A stretch of 64,000 nucleotides of DNA, taken from Chrysopilus asiliformis (taxonomy: Eukaryota; Arthropoda; Insecta; Diptera; Rhagionidae). Location: assembly GCA_964034945.1 (NCBI GenBank), contig OZ035963.1, positions 47,115,532 to 47,179,531 on the forward strand. Direction: 5' to 3'. A model generated the notes under the pieces. That model was given only the letters and a program-made list of their open reading frames with translations. It was not told the DNA's origin and did no database searches. Position numbers and translations under genes: made by a program. How positions within the stretch are numbered: the stretch's first letter is position 1; each line of letters starts with the position of its first letter. This document shows, piece by piece, positions 32,233 through 43,989 of the stretch.

Positions 32233-33744
32233 CCCAAGGAGCACAAAGTCCTAAGAAAATTCTCACGACCGCTTGAAGACGTCGTCAATATTACTTTTCA
32301 GTTGTAAAGACTCTCTCCGGTCGTAAAACTGTCTGGTGGACTACAAAACAACTGGTTGTTGCGTAGTCGTAATTTGCATTATTTCGTAGGCCTAACGACT
32401 TATTACGCAACCATCGGACTACTTTTCAGGCCAGGAGGTCGTCAATCCAACCTCCGTACGTAATTATGGGTCAACCTTACGACGGCCGTAACAAAGGTCT
32501 TTAAAACCACGTTACAACCGCTGATGGAACTTGATACCGACCCGGTAAATTATTATGGTCGTGAGGTGGTCCTAAAAACCATTCTGGGGACCTGAAAAGT
32601 CGTACCGCTCACTGAAAACATTTTCCCTCTTTCCAACTTTGACATTTATATGAATAAAATTTAATTAAATGCTGTACGGGCCCTACAAACGGCTCAAATT
32701 CCTAAATCGAGGAAAAGAGAAATGTCAAAATGATAATTATCAGTTTCCCTCTAAACCAGTGTTCTCGTTAATCAACTTTTCTAAATAAAATTCAGAAAAA
32801 ATATTTAGGACTTCGACTTTTATTATCGTTTTCATTAGAACTTCTACTAAAATCACGAGCTGCATAATATTTTGTCCATATCATATGAAATATCAAACGA
32901 GTTGATCAATTTGATACATTTTTAATAAAGGCAACTAAAAACAATTATGAAAGTATTTTAAATCGAGCAAAATATAGAAACGGCAACCCAGTTATTTGAC
33001 ATAAGCAACTAATAATGGAGGCAAAATATAAATTGAAACGAAATTATATAAAAATCGAAATTTTAATCGGAATGTGGGCTGAAAAAACGTTTAAGTGGCT
33101 AGTATTGTGTTTTCAAGATATTTAAGTGACATTTTTAGACTATTCGAGTAAAAAAATACTCAAATATTGTCGTGGGAAAAAAATTATTTAGTGCAAAAAA
33201 TTGTGTAAAAAGGATTTTCTGCAGGGCGCGTGAAATTTTACGAAGCATCATCATGATATTCGTCAAAATTTTGCAAGGGTTTGTCAATTTAAGCTAGAAA
33301 AGCTCCATAAATTCGATATTAAAAGTGCGTGTTTTCCATATCGTTTATAAAAATCATCGTCTTCTCGTGTTATTTAATTTCTAAGTTGTTTTCTCTTCAT
33401 GTTTATGTTTTCGATTAACCAATATTAGTGTGAATTAATTTGTGTCAGCATTTTATGGTGAGAATTTTTTGTCGTTGTATGGCATCTTCGCTCATTTTTT
33501 CTCTCCCTGTCGTGAAAAGGGTCCTTGCAACCGACTTACGTAGGGTTTCGGCAGGCTTATCAAAGTTCTACCGCGGGATATTCGACGTCTTCAGGCGGTA
33601 GCGGCTATTCGCCACTCAGTCGTATTTGGGTCGCCAGCACTTCTTCAGTACCCCAATTTCAGTCATAAGGACGGTCGTGAGTCATGACTTTCAGTCGGTT
33701 CGTGTGCCATAGGACTACTTCCCAACCAAAAAATGCTCCTTGGG
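32233..33744. mobile_element. 1.5-kb TA-flanked element with CCCAAGGAGCA ends
   Basis: Ends CCCAAGGAGCA / TGCTCCTTGGG flanked by TA (32231-32232, 33745-33746). The first 350 nt and last 250 nt are enriched for GGTCGT/ACGACC motifs (for example CTCACGACCGC, AAGGACGGTCGTGAG), the middle is plain AT-rich. No coding frame recognised. The short inverted ends and TA could be Tc1/mariner-like or another class. Confidence 0.7.
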
Positions 33745-33907
33745 TACGAGACATTGTTTGAGGGAAATATAAAAGGTAGTTAGATCTGGTAACACACATT
33801 ATTCTAGAAATGGTTGTAATAAGAGACTGTGAAATTAAGATCAAGAATAAAAGTAAATTAATAAAGAAGTATATTGTGTTTGAATCTAACTACAAAATTT
33901 AATATTA

Positions 33908-34260
33908 CTAGGGGCTGCGCCCGAACCGCTTCGCGGTTCATCCCCCTTCCGCAGGTCGGCCACGTAAAATTATTTAAATATATTTCAGCTCTCGCCTTCC
34001 TCTTTACTCGGCCTTCGGCGAGTCAAATGCATATAGTTAACTCAAAAAAGGAAAATTTTTTAGAGACATTTTTCTTTGTGACTCAACGGTGTATTACAAA
34101 ATCGTACTGTTTACTTACAATATATTCAATAACGGTAAAAGGTGGTTATCCACACGGGGAAAGACAATATTGTGGGAAATTTTATTCTTCTTAATTCATG
34201 TCATACATTGAAGCACCAAATCCCTTTAGAATTGCAGAAGATAGCAGGTGAGGGCTATAC
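33908..34260 (-). mobile_element. Helitron-like 3' end (minus), 5'-truncated
   Basis: Plus strand starts CTAGGGGCTGCGCCCGAACC then CGCTTCGCGGTTC: reversed, a GAACCGCGAAGCGGTTCG stem followed by CTAG and T, a Helitron 3' terminus of the same family as 48364-49082. The TC end is not present; similarity fades near 34260. Confidence 0.65.
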
Positions 34261-34339
34261 ATAACGATGGTATCTATACTGTTTTTCGCAGTATTATATT
34301 GTTTTTCAGACTTCAATACTGCATTACTGCTTTTTTCCC

Positions 34340-34615
34340 CAAAATACTGTATTTAAATACTCAGAAAACTTTAATTCTTTAACGTTTCGAAATTCAAATT
34401 TATTAATAGCAATGCAAAACGTCAGTGGCAACACAAAACAGTGGCAACACATGGCAAGTGTAAATACATTCAAACGACGAACAGCGATGTATTGATGGCA
34501 ACATGTCATATAGATTCGCTTCTTCCTTTCCCCATCCATTACTGTCTTGTCATTATTCATCCTTCTTCAGAACGCGTTACTTTGATTTTGCTTTCCATTG
34601 TTAATTTTAAAAGAA
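34340..34615. other. Spacer, no recognised content
   Basis: Short frames on both strands overlap and show no domain. Confidence 0.45.
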
Positions 34616-35300
34616 TAAACATAACAAAAGCTATAATTACCAATCTAGCAATTATTGAAAACCCGTATGGTGATTTAAGTGAATGGCGAACAGTTTTATC
34701 AAAATTCCACTATGAAGTCAAACTTTCCAATAAGATTTTTTTTAAATTTGTTCCAATCGGATTTTGATGTATGGGAGTTTTATGTAGAATAATATCCTGA
34801 ATAACTTTTGTTTTTGGACTTTTTTGATAAGATGCACCGTTTTTGAGATATTCGCAAAAATCGTTTTCGTTCGTATGGGGGGGTCCGTCTGTCTGTCTGT
34901 GGCGCGGATTGCGGGCGCATGGATTGAGCTAGAGACTTGAAATTTTGCACAGGTCCGTTTTTCGCAAAATGCGAGGCTAAGTTCGTTAATGGGCAAAAAT
35001 GGACCATTAGGGGGGGTACCCCCTATACGAACGAAAAAGTTTTTTGCGAATATCTCAAAAACGGTGCATCTTATCACAAAAGTGCAAGAACAAAAGTTGT
35101 TTAGGACATGATTCTACATAAAACTCAGCTACATCAAAATCCGATTGGAATAAATTTTAAAAAATCTTATTGGAAAGTTTGACTTCAAAGTGGAATTTTG
35201 GTACAACTGTTCGAATTTTGATACGAATATCACCATACGGGTTTTCAATAATTGCCAGATTGGCAATTATAGCTTTTGTTATGTTTAATGTTAATTTAGG
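34616..35300. repeat. Head-to-head pair of GTCY-microsatellite repeats
   Basis: 34616-34880 is the reverse complement of the 3' half of the repeat; from 34886 the plus-oriented repeat follows (GTCTGTCTGTCTGTGGCGCG) through to the terminal palindrome near 35283. The two halves make a fold-back with arms of about 270 nt. Frames on the minus strand starting MIRCTVFEIF recur in every copy and are shadows of the repeat. Confidence 0.85.
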
Positions 35301-35570
35301 AATTATTGACTCCCCTGTAATTTTGTCAAAAATTGGTTTTAACGTCCCCTCCCGTTCTCTAAGATCTCACCCCCTTCTAAACGTACCGTTCCATAGGACT
35401 GTTTACGGAACTAACGAGCCTATTAGCAATATGTGCCAGTTGTTCAACAATTGGTCAATGTTTTTTGATTTTAACATGTCTCGTGGTATGTTTCGTAAAA
35501 GAATCATTTTAAGTAAATTGTAGTTTTGATTTTGTTTTTCTTATGCACTATATATTTTATCTATTTTTAT

Positions 35571-36103
35571 ACCCGTATGGTGAAACCAAAGGGTATATTA
35601 ACTTTGCCTTACCGTTTGTAACGCCAAGATCCCGTTATCGCACAAAAAAATGAATTACACCAGTGTGTTTAGAATGATAAAAAAAAGTTGAATTTAGCAT
35701 GTCCGTCCGTCTGTCTGTCTGTCTGTGGCGCGGATTGCGGGCGCACGGATTGAGCTACAGACTTGAAATTTGGCACAGGTCCGTTTTTCATAAAATGCGA
35801 GGCTAAGTTCGTTAATGGGCAAAAATGGACCATTAGGGGGGGTACCCTCCATACGAACGAAATCGTTTTTTGTGAATATCTCGAAAACGGTGCATCTTAT
35901 CAAAAAAGTTCAAGAACAAAAGTTATTTAGGATATGATTCTACATAAAACTCCCATACATCAAAATCCGGTTGGAATAAATTTTAAAAAATCTTATTGGA
36001 AAGTTTGACTTCAAAGTGGAATTTTGGTATAACTGTTGATACGAATATCACCATACGGGTCTCCAATGATTGCCAGATTGGCAATTATAGCTTTTGTTAT
36101 GTT
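35571..36103 (+). repeat. Complete GTCY-microsatellite repeat (mini-me-like)
   Basis: Starts ACCCGTATGGTGAAACCAAA, has (GTCC)(GTCT)n at 35701-35725, then GGCGCGGATTGCGGGCGCAC, and ends with CCAGATTGGCAATTATAG then CTTTTGTTATG. This is the most complete copy in the window, about 530 bp. Confidence 0.85.
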
Positions 36104-36543
36104 TTTTTATTGTAATTTTGCTTTTATTTATTTTTCTTTAATAATATTTTTCTTAAATCTATTGTATTCGTTGGAATCTGCCTGTTAGGATTTTTTGTAC
36201 CTGTTGGCTATGAAATAAATAAATAAAAAAATGAATGTTTGTATAACACAAAAATACCGATATAACGCGAAAACATCTCAACCAATTGCGAAGAGTAAGA
36301 GCAAAATCTGCTGAGTATAGAACAGAGCTGTCAAACTCAACTGCCCTCAAACCGCGAGCGCATTACAAAAAAATTACAGTTCTTTAATATTTATTAGCAC
36401 TGAAATTCAACTTAAAAACTACTATCAAATCATAAAAGAAAGTAATGCGCCACAGGCGAAATTTTTTGAAAAATCTACTCTGGACGCAAAAATTTTTGAA
36501 AATTCGCTACATGTGAAATTTTGATGTATGTGTGCGACTCTAA

Positions 36544-37118
36544 AGGTGGGTTTAGAAACACGAGCATTTTCATTTTTACTGGCAAAGTGAGTGAAATGCC
36601 AGATTTCTTATGACTTTTTCACCAAGTGGGAAAGGGACGGGAAACCACTCAGTAAAAATTTTACTGGAAATTTTGCTTGCATGTAGTGGTTTTACTATCC
36701 ATAATTTTCGTCGCCGATTGGAAAGTTATGGCAGTAAACAACAACAAACACATTGGACTTCCCCGCCCTGCCAGCAAAATGTTAACCATGAATTATGGGG
36801 AATTATGGCAGCCAGCAAAAGTAAGGTTAAGTTCGATGTTTATTTGAAAGCTACGCATTTTAAATGGAAACGGGAGGTAATAATAATTATGTTATTAATT
36901 ATAACATCACACAAAATGATTTTGTTAGGTGAAATTGAAGTGCTAACAAACGTATTGCTACGAGAAGGTGATGTGCAGTGACAGTTCGCCATAAAGTGGA
37001 AGGGAAAGTACGTGTGAGACAGTGATGTGATCGACTTTTTGCGCACGTAAATTTGAATTTCGCTATCCCGCTCACTTTGCCAGTAAAAATGAAAATGCTC
37101 GTGTTTCTAAACCCACCT
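36544..37118. mobile_element. 575-bp PIF/Harbinger-type MITE with TAA target and an empty site
   Basis: Ends AGGTGGGTTTAGAAACACGA and its reverse complement; the inverted match runs about 47 nt. TAA flanks both ends (36541-36543, 37119-37121). The second R-B copy has the empty site at 43241-43262 (GCGAGTCTAACGGCGTG). The 123-codon frame inside shows no recognised domain. Confidence 0.9.
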
Positions 37119-37455
37119 TAAGGGCGTGCGAATTCCCGTTCTAAAATAATTGCAGTTTTTATAGCAAAGTTTCCATTTCTCAATGCAATCTAGTATGACA
37201 ATGTAATAGAATTACCATGCAATTAGATCGTTTCGTACACGCCCTAAATATATACCTTTAAGTTGAATGCTACACGATTTTTTATTTTATTATAGTCTTT
37301 TTCCGATGGGACTATTTTAAAATGCAAGGGTGCCAAACTCAAGGAATAACATGGCTAGTAATCGGTGATAGGTAAATGTTGTGTTCCTCATTAACCAAAC
37401 TCGTTGTTCGCAACGCAAGGCAAAGCGGCCCCCTGCGAAAAACCTGTATTTAGCG

Positions 37456-37483
37456 CCCCCCCCCCCCCCCCCCCCCCCCCCCC
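37456..37483 (+). repeat. Homopolymer C28
   Basis: Twenty-eight consecutive C residues in an otherwise AT-rich region, at the 3' end of R-B. The second R-B copy has no such run (near 43575). The exact length may be an assembly estimate. Confidence 0.9.
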
Positions 37484-37556
37484 ACCTTTCTAAAAAAAGA
37501 TAAAACTGGCGTATGCTTGGAAATTTGGGAAACCCAATCAAAGAGAAAAGGTTTAT

Positions 37557-38150
37557 CCATTGCCTCCTATAAACACAAGGCCTCAAGATCTAAAAATGAC
37601 GTCACATCAGTGGTAAAGCTCTTTTCGATGTTCCTATGCAATTCAAATGGAGACAAACGAAAATTCGACTTTATCGGCTTATATCTCGGAAACTATTAAT
37701 GCGACAACAAATTAACTTACGCACTATTATACTCAATGTAATTATCTGTCGTTTGGTTCATGTCCCAATCATGTCGAATATGTATCAATTAAATTATTTG
37801 CGAAAACCCAAATCGATATGATTTTAGATGGAGAGTAGGAGTGGAGAGCGACGTGAAGAGAAAACGAACCTTTCTCACCTTTGTTAAGATTTTGTTCGAT
37901 AACTTTTTTTCTGTTGGCCTTTGGTAACTAAGGCATATGACTGAAAGCAAGAGTATCGAATATTCTATAGGAAAGTGAAAACAGTTTTTCCGGCAAAGGA
38001 ACAGTTTCCGAGATATAAGCCGATAAAGTCGAATTTTCGTTTCTCCCCATTTGAATTGCATAGCAACATCCAAACAAGCTTTACCACTGATGTGACGTCA
38101 TGATAAAGCTCTTTGAGATATTGCGGCCTTGTGTTTATAGGAGGCAATGG
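37557..38150. mobile_element. 594-bp fold-back element with ~135-bp inverted ends
   Basis: Left CCATTGCCTCCTATAAACAC and right reversed the same; the inverted match continues through TGACGTCACATCAGTGGTAA to CGACTTTATCGGCTTATATC. TTTAT is repeated on both sides (37552-37556, 38151-38155). Each arm contains a CRE-like TGACGTCA. The short frames inside mirror one another and are not genes. Confidence 0.8.
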
Positions 38151-38159
38151 TTTATCTCA

Positions 38160-38560
38160 ATTTCAGAAAGCTTTTTTTAGCTTGCTTTAGTAACTGTCTG
38201 TTTGCCTGTCAGGGTCAAATCCTGCAATGTCTTGAAATTTTGGACACATACGAAAATCCGATGACAATACGATATTTTCTCTACATCGTCCATGTTAGGA
38301 TAACAAAAGGTCCTGTAAGTTTAAGGTGATAATCCTTTTCCTCAAATTTTCCGAGAAGAAATTTTGTCTTGGGGTCTTTGGGGTCGCTGAATCAGATTCT
38401 GGCATTAGGAAATCAGTAAGGATAACGGAAGGCCCTGTAAGGGTAACATGATTATAGTTTTCTTTAAATTTTCCGGGAAAACCTCATCTAGAGATTTTTG
38501 GGGCCGCTGAATCCGATTCTAGAGTCAAAGGGTCCGAAAGTATAACTCAAAAGCAAGAAT
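38160..38560 (+). repeat. GGATAAC-family repeat, about two units
   Basis: Text ATAACGGAAGGCCCTGTAAG, GGGGTCGCTGAATC and the leader also seen at 52500 (CGATGACAATACGATATTTT). The last unit, 38430-38560, is repeated at 43990-44115 as part of the larger duplication. Confidence 0.75.
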
Positions 38561-38809
38561 ATATATCGTCTGCTTGAAGCTAAATGTAATTTTCTAAGAA
38601 ATAACAAATTCTTCAGGTAAGCTGAAAAACCATAAATCTCTTGCTAAATTCATGTATATGCTGGCTTTTCTTGTTTTGTTACCTCACGGCAACCTTTCCC
38701 AGACCTTGGATACGCTTATTTGGTAAATCTATCTCATTTTTGGAAAATTTCACTTATACTGCATTTAGCCTAAAGGTCTGTTCACATAGAACATCTGATT
38801 TTGTAAAAT

Positions 38810-40060
38810 AAAAAATCATATTTTTATATAAGCTAATATTTTATTTGTCGTGTTGTAGCCAAATAGCATCAAGAAGCACGGGAACATGAGGTTTGTTATT
38901 AAAAATGCGACAATTTACACAATCGGGTCTAAAGATTTAGACCTATAATTCACATCCGCGTACCAGAAGCGTAAGAAGCGACGAGAACGAAACCCTGATT
39001 AATAATGTGTCTGAAAAGCCACAATTCCTTTAATGGGGAAATTAGTGATCGACGGTTCGTCTTTGGGTCAATATTCGCTTCATGAAAATCCTGCAGTGAT
39101 AGAGCGACATTTGACGGTTGTTTGCTCGATACAGTGATTAGCTATGGAACCTGAATGTCAGTTTGACTTTGCAGAAGCGTGTAATGGAAACAGAGTCGAC
39201 ACGGTTGCCACTAGTTACCCCAAAGTCCCCGCTTTACAAACAAAAGAAAAAAAGTTGATGCCTTCAGCCGCCATATTCCCCATTCAGCCGCCATATTCGC
39301 TTCGAGAACTAAATTTCTTATTTCAGGCTAATAACTCAAGAGAATTGCATAAAAAATGGATAGGAGACATTTTTGAAACCGCACTATTTTATTGGCACCA
39401 AATTTCATTGCAAAAGAAAAAAAATTGACCGGCAAAATAAAATTAAAGAATTTTTTCGTTAAAAACAAAATAATTTGATGACCTATTAAAAAAAATTTAG
39501 ATTTAATATTGATGAAGATTTTTAATTGCAACTAAAATCATGGCATGCAATCGAAGGAAACGTCCATTATAAAATAATACTCCACAAAAAGTTTCCATTA
39601 ATTTATTGCCATTAGATTTTTCTCTTTTGTTTTTTGTTTAGGTTTTTATTTGTTCATCTCTGTTCGGTCGGTAAGCTATGTAAGCATTTGAGGGAGAAAG
39701 AAAACTCTGCTTGAAGATTTGTGTGATGCAATGCGGTAAGATGACGCTCGCATAAAGCTTGAGGCAGGTAATTTTGTTAATGGAGGCATCTTTTTTTGTG
39801 AAATGGAAGCGTCAGAATTACGTTCCTGTGTCATAATTGCGGCGTTGCACGCTACTGAAAGTGTTTCCCACTATGGGTGTCGTTCGCAAAACGGCGATGT
39901 GCCCGCGATTTTACGGCGATGTGCTTATCAGCGCGATTTGCATGGTGACGAAATATGAATAAATACGACACGGCTACTGTTTGGGTAGTGTAAATTGTGC
40001 AGAAGCGCAGATATTGTAGAAAGTAATGGGCTGTTTCCATCAGATATTTTTAATGATCTA
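38810..40060 (+). repeat. Dispersed repeat R-A, copy upstream of array copy 4
   Basis: Matches 44120-45420 over its full length, in both cases ending about 100-200 bp upstream of an array gene. Contains a conserved 94-codon frame (39144-39428) beginning MEPECQFDF with PSAAIFPIQPPYSLRELNFL; the same text near 44565 is open only in part. No domain recognised. Confidence 0.8.
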
Positions 40061-40255
40061 TTAAAAATTTGATGCAAAAAACTTCAAAACCGCATTTAAT
40101 TGTTTTGATGTGACACACGTTTTGCACGATTAATGAAATGGGTTTTCGGGCGATTAAAAAAATTCGCTTTTCTCGTGTAAATAATTGAAAGCATCAAAAA
40201 TAAAGTTACTGAAAATTAGTCAATATTTCAATTTGAAATATTCGCAGTTTTCATA

Positions 40256-40850
40256 ATGTTAAAATACACATTTTTCTACTCAGCAATTTTGATTTGCTGT
40301 TTTATTTTACCACGTGTACATAATGTGAGCACTTTCTAAAAAATTTCAAAGTTTCCAAATAAAAAAAACTTTTCTCTAGATCAAGTACATCATATTTATA
40401 AATAATTTGAAAGCTTGGAATGACCAACGATACAGCAATTTAACCTACAACGTTCAAAGTAAGCGATATATAAATCTGGACTTACAAGTGTTTATTAACA
40501 CCAAAAGTCTTCTGCTCGAGTTCAGAGCGGATGGTTTCTTCCACCGGCGAAAGTATTTCCAATTCGCGAAAAATCTAAGTTATTGTGAATTATCTGAGAC
40601 CGTGATTCAAACTCCATTCTTAAAAGTTTTTGTGGATGAATTGTTAAGGGAAACAGATTTTCCCTTCAAATGTCCACTAGAGTGCGGCAACTACAAAGTA
40701 CGAAATTTATCATTTCCGTCTGCAATGATACCACCGATGGCTGATAAGTTAAACTTTATATTGGATCTAAGCCTTATTTTGTTTGAAAATAACACTTCTT
40801 CAAGAGTGGTACAAATTACTGTATCCCTTAGTGCGCGACAAGTAAAATAG
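40256..40850 (+). CDS. Secreted DUF1091/ML-like protein, array copy 4 (two exons)
   Basis: Exons 40256-40324 and 40380-40850, 55-nt phase-0 intron (AAT|GTGAGC ... TCTCTAG|ATC), 179 aa. Signal peptide MLKYTFFYSAILICCFILPR. Exon 2 has NLSYCELSETVIQTPFLK, DFPFKCPLECGNYKVRNLSF, AMIPPMADKLNFILDLSLIL. Coding sequence and immediate upstream text are close to copies 2 and 3, while the DNA farther upstream is the R-A block shared with copy 5; the switch lies near 40160-40200. Intact and probably functional. Confidence 0.82.
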
Positions 40851-40899
40851 GAATTTTTCGTGGTTTTTCTGTCTTTGATTACATATTAAGATTGCCGTT

Positions 40900-41640
40900 T
40901 GTTATTTAAGGAGAGCTATATGCAAGTGAAAATTTTTGGGCTTTATTTTAATCTTTTTGGTTTTTTATTACAGTTTCACACCGAAAAAAAGATTAAAATT
41001 TAATCTCGCGAAAGATTATTGTTTTTTTAATCTTTTTTTATTAATACGTAATCCAAACAAGTTATTGCTTTTAATACTTTTTTTATTAAAATTTAATGCA
41101 ACCGCATTATTTTTTTAGTGCATTGTTAGTATTACGATGTAATGCAAATGCGCTTTTTAAAAAACGTAAGTTTTTTAAAATTTAATATTATTATTAAAAT
41201 TTGATTTACTGAAAAAGGGAAATTTAAAAAAAACAATGGCTTTTTTAAGACCACCGTTTTTCAGTACTTTCCTTTTGTCTTATATACTCGAATGTTGCAT
41301 ACCATATGCGAATTATAACGGATGGAAAAATTAACAAAATTTTGAAAAGTAATACAAATTTTATTAAAAAATATCGGGATTAAAAGTTAATACAAATATC
41401 ATTAAAAATACTCATTTAATGTTTTTGGCATTAAATGTAATACTTCTAAAAAAGTATCAAATTCTAAAAAAGTATTGAAAAATAATACAGGTTGGATTAA
41501 AAATGTGGCTAATCACTTGAGAGGATTGAAATTTAATAGAAAACGTATTAAAAAATGTCGAATTCCAGAAATGGGATTAAAAGTTAGTCCAGTAATTTTA
41601 ACCTTGCCATTTAAAAAATAATAATACTAATATAGGCACG
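40900..41640. repeat. TTAAT-rich stretch downstream of copy 4
   Basis: About 700 nt dominated by AAAGATTAAAATTTAATC-like and AAAAAGTAT motifs in both orientations, absent from the matching flank of copy 2. Probably a MITE; related text (TGAAAATTTTTGGGCT, TTTTAATCTTTTTG) follows copy 3 at 32060-32110. Ends not resolved. Confidence 0.45.
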
Positions 41641-41730
41641 TATTCGTAGCCATTTTTAAATATAGGTTTTCTTAAACATGAGTTTAAAATGACAGTTCTC
41701 TGTCATTTTAAACTAATTATGGCGCGTATT

Positions 41731-42344
41731 TAGGGCTGCCATCATATCTCTTTTAGAGAGAACCTTATCTCTTTTTTTAACCCCATTCTTTTTCCTCTTT
41801 CTTTTTCCTTGCCAGTTCTCTTTAGTTCTCTTTTTTCAGAAAACTCTTGGTTCATACTATGCGTAAAAAACCAAACAGATTTTTCCACGAAAATTCCATT
41901 ATGAATTAAAATTATCACGTTATTTATTGTATAGTAGTACTCTACTCTACAATTTTCTGTGTGTAGTACGAAACTGTACATTATAAGTGTAACGTAAAGC
42001 TATTTATTGTATGCGCCAGCAAGAACAGTTTCTTCTCCCACGATCAGCTGCTGTAAAAATCAAAACAAATCAAAATTGTGCGGTTAAAGAAATAGCCGGT
42101 TTTGACATTTGATATTGTGGTTTTGACATTTTCAGTTTTTTTTCGATAGATACGGAAAATAACAGGCACGAAAAATTACACTTTTTTGTAATAATTCTGT
42201 GCAGTCATTCTAAGTTCTGTAATTTTCACATTCAAAAAAAGTTCTCTTTTAGTTCTCTTTTTTCATTTGGTTAATTTCCTATACAATATCTCGATTTTTA
42301 ACCCAAAGGTTCTCTTTTCACAAATAGGTTCCATGGCAGCCCTA
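41731..42344. mobile_element. hAT-type MITE, 614 bp, exact 8-bp duplication
   Basis: Ends TAGGGCTGCCA / TGGCAGCCCTA. CGCGTATT is duplicated exactly (41723-41730, 42345-42352). The homologous flank of copy 2 near 23715-23727 (TTATGGTGTGTAAACAC) lacks it. AGTTCTCTTTT motifs recur near both ends. No coding remnant recognised. Confidence 0.9.
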
Positions 42345-42509
42345 CGCGTATTCATAGTTCTGTTTAAATACGGGTTTTGTGAAAACAACTTTGAATACGG
42401 CCCATAATTTATTCGTTTGGTCTTTATTCGTTTTGGTCTGAATTTGTGATATTTCAAATAAAAATAAAAAGTAAAATATAATTTTTTGTTTTATTTGTCT
42501 GTCTGAATG

Positions 42510-43600
42510 CTTGGAGAACACAAAAATGCCGACATAACGCGAAAACACCTCAACCAATTGCGATTTTGCTCTTAATCTGCTAAGTATAAAAAAGAGCTGT
42601 CAAACTCAACTCAACTGCCATCAAACCGCAGGCGCATTACAAAAAAAATACAGTTCTTTAATATTAGCCAGTGGTGGCTCGTGTATATTTGAAATGAGGA
42701 GGCAAAGTTTTTTTAGTTCTATAAAATTTTTTATTATGTAGGAAGAAGTATTCCGAATTATGTAGGAAGACCTATTCTTCTGGAGGGGAAAAGTGAAACA
42801 GAGATTGGTGTTCGAATTCTATATGTGGCTATGCTTGTTCTTAGCAAAAGCTTTATGAAAGTATTTGTACGAATCGGAGACTAGCCTCTATGAAGGGAAT
42901 TTGTGGTTTATGTTTTAGAGAATTCGACATTAGAGAATAGGATTTTCTTTTAAATTATTATTTTCTGAACATACAGATTTTTATACAGTCCATTATGGTA
43001 TAAAAAATTAAAGGCATACGTTAGAAAAACATTTTTATAAAATGTTATGAGGAGGCAATGCCTCCGTTGGCTCCGCTATAAAGCCGCCACTGATATTAGC
43101 ACTGAAATTCAACTTAAAAACCTACATACTATCAAATCATAAAAGAAAGTAATGCGCCACAGGCGAAATTTTTTGAAAAATCTACTCTGGACGAAATTTT
43201 TTTGAAAATTAGCTACATGTGAAATTTGTCACATATGTGTGCGAGTCTAACGGCGTGCTAATTCCCGTTCTAATTCCAGTTTTTATAGCAAAGTTTCCAT
43301 TTCTCAATGCAATCTAGTATGAAAATGTACTAGAATGACCATGCAATTAGACCGTTTCACACTCGTCCTAAATATATACCTTTAAGTTGAAAGCTACGCG
43401 GTTTTTTATTTTATTATAGCCTTTTTCCGTTCAGACTATTCTAAAATGCAAAGCTGCCAAACTCAAGGGCTAACACGGCTAGTAATCGATGAAAGGTAAA
43501 TGTTGTGTTCCTCTTTAACTAAACTCGTTGTTCGCAGCGGAAGGCAGTGGCGCCCTAGGAAAAACCTGTATTTAGCTGTTTTCTACAGCTTTATTTTCGC
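42510..43600 (+). repeat. Dispersed repeat R-B, copy between array copies 4 and 5
   Basis: Matches 36210-37460. It lacks the TAA-flanked MITE of the first copy and instead contains a hAT-type MITE (42669-43092). Confidence 0.85.
42669..43092. mobile_element. hAT-type MITE, 424 bp, 8-bp duplication
   Basis: Starts CAGTGGTGGCTCGTG and ends ...GCCGCCACTG, duplicated target ATATTAGC on both sides (42661-42668, 43093-43100). The uninterrupted site in the first R-B copy is near 36385-36399 (AATATTTATTAGCAC). Confidence 0.9.
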
Positions 43601-43989
43601 TTGTTCAAAAGTTTATTAGTTAAGCAGACTTGTTAAAATATTATGATGTCCCCAACTAGTGTTAATTTTAAAGTCAACATTACATGAAATAGAGAGCCTA
43701 TAACCTAGAGAGTGGCCATGCTACCTTAATAGACTGTGCCACTGATGACAATTATTACCGCCAGACGAAAAAAAAATATTGAAAATTATCATTTTATTTT
43801 ATTTAATCTAACAAAAATGGCGTTAGAAACTACCCGACATGTTCCTGATATCAGCTACATTTAGGTCAGTTCAAAGAAGTCAGCTAGGTCTCGCAAACAT
43901 GCAGGTGCACATTTTTAGCAGTGTGCCATGCGCCATTGAATTACATGTGCAACTGATGTCGGGATCAGTCAGCTGCAGCAGCTGATCGC
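43601..43989. other. Spacer, nothing recognised
   Basis: Contains palindrome-rich text (CAGTCAGCTGCAGCAGCTGA near 43965) but no gene or element end could be assigned. Confidence 0.4.

Larger units (their letters stand above)
36210..37500 (+). repeat. Dispersed repeat R-B, copy between array copies 3 and 4
   Basis: Matches 42510-43600 (AACGCGAAAACA; GTAATGCGCCACAGGCGAA; CCTGTATTTAGC). Interrupted at 36544-37118 by a MITE and ending at a C28 run. It lies at the same place relative to array copy 4 as the other copy does to copy 5. Confidence 0.85.

Noticed and set aside
34742..35077. Minus frame starting MIRCTVFEIF, also seen at 12424-12669 and 35694-35903
   Set aside because: The same frame recurs only because the repeat recurs; it runs through the GTCY microsatellite and is not a conserved protein.
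36610..36981. 123-codon plus frame
   Set aside because: Inside the TAA-flanked MITE at 36544-37118, absent from the empty site, without a domain.
37517..38147. Several 60-94 codon frames on both strands sharing peptides such as FDFIGLYLGN
   Set aside because: Mirror readings of the long inverted ends of the fold-back element at 37557-38150.
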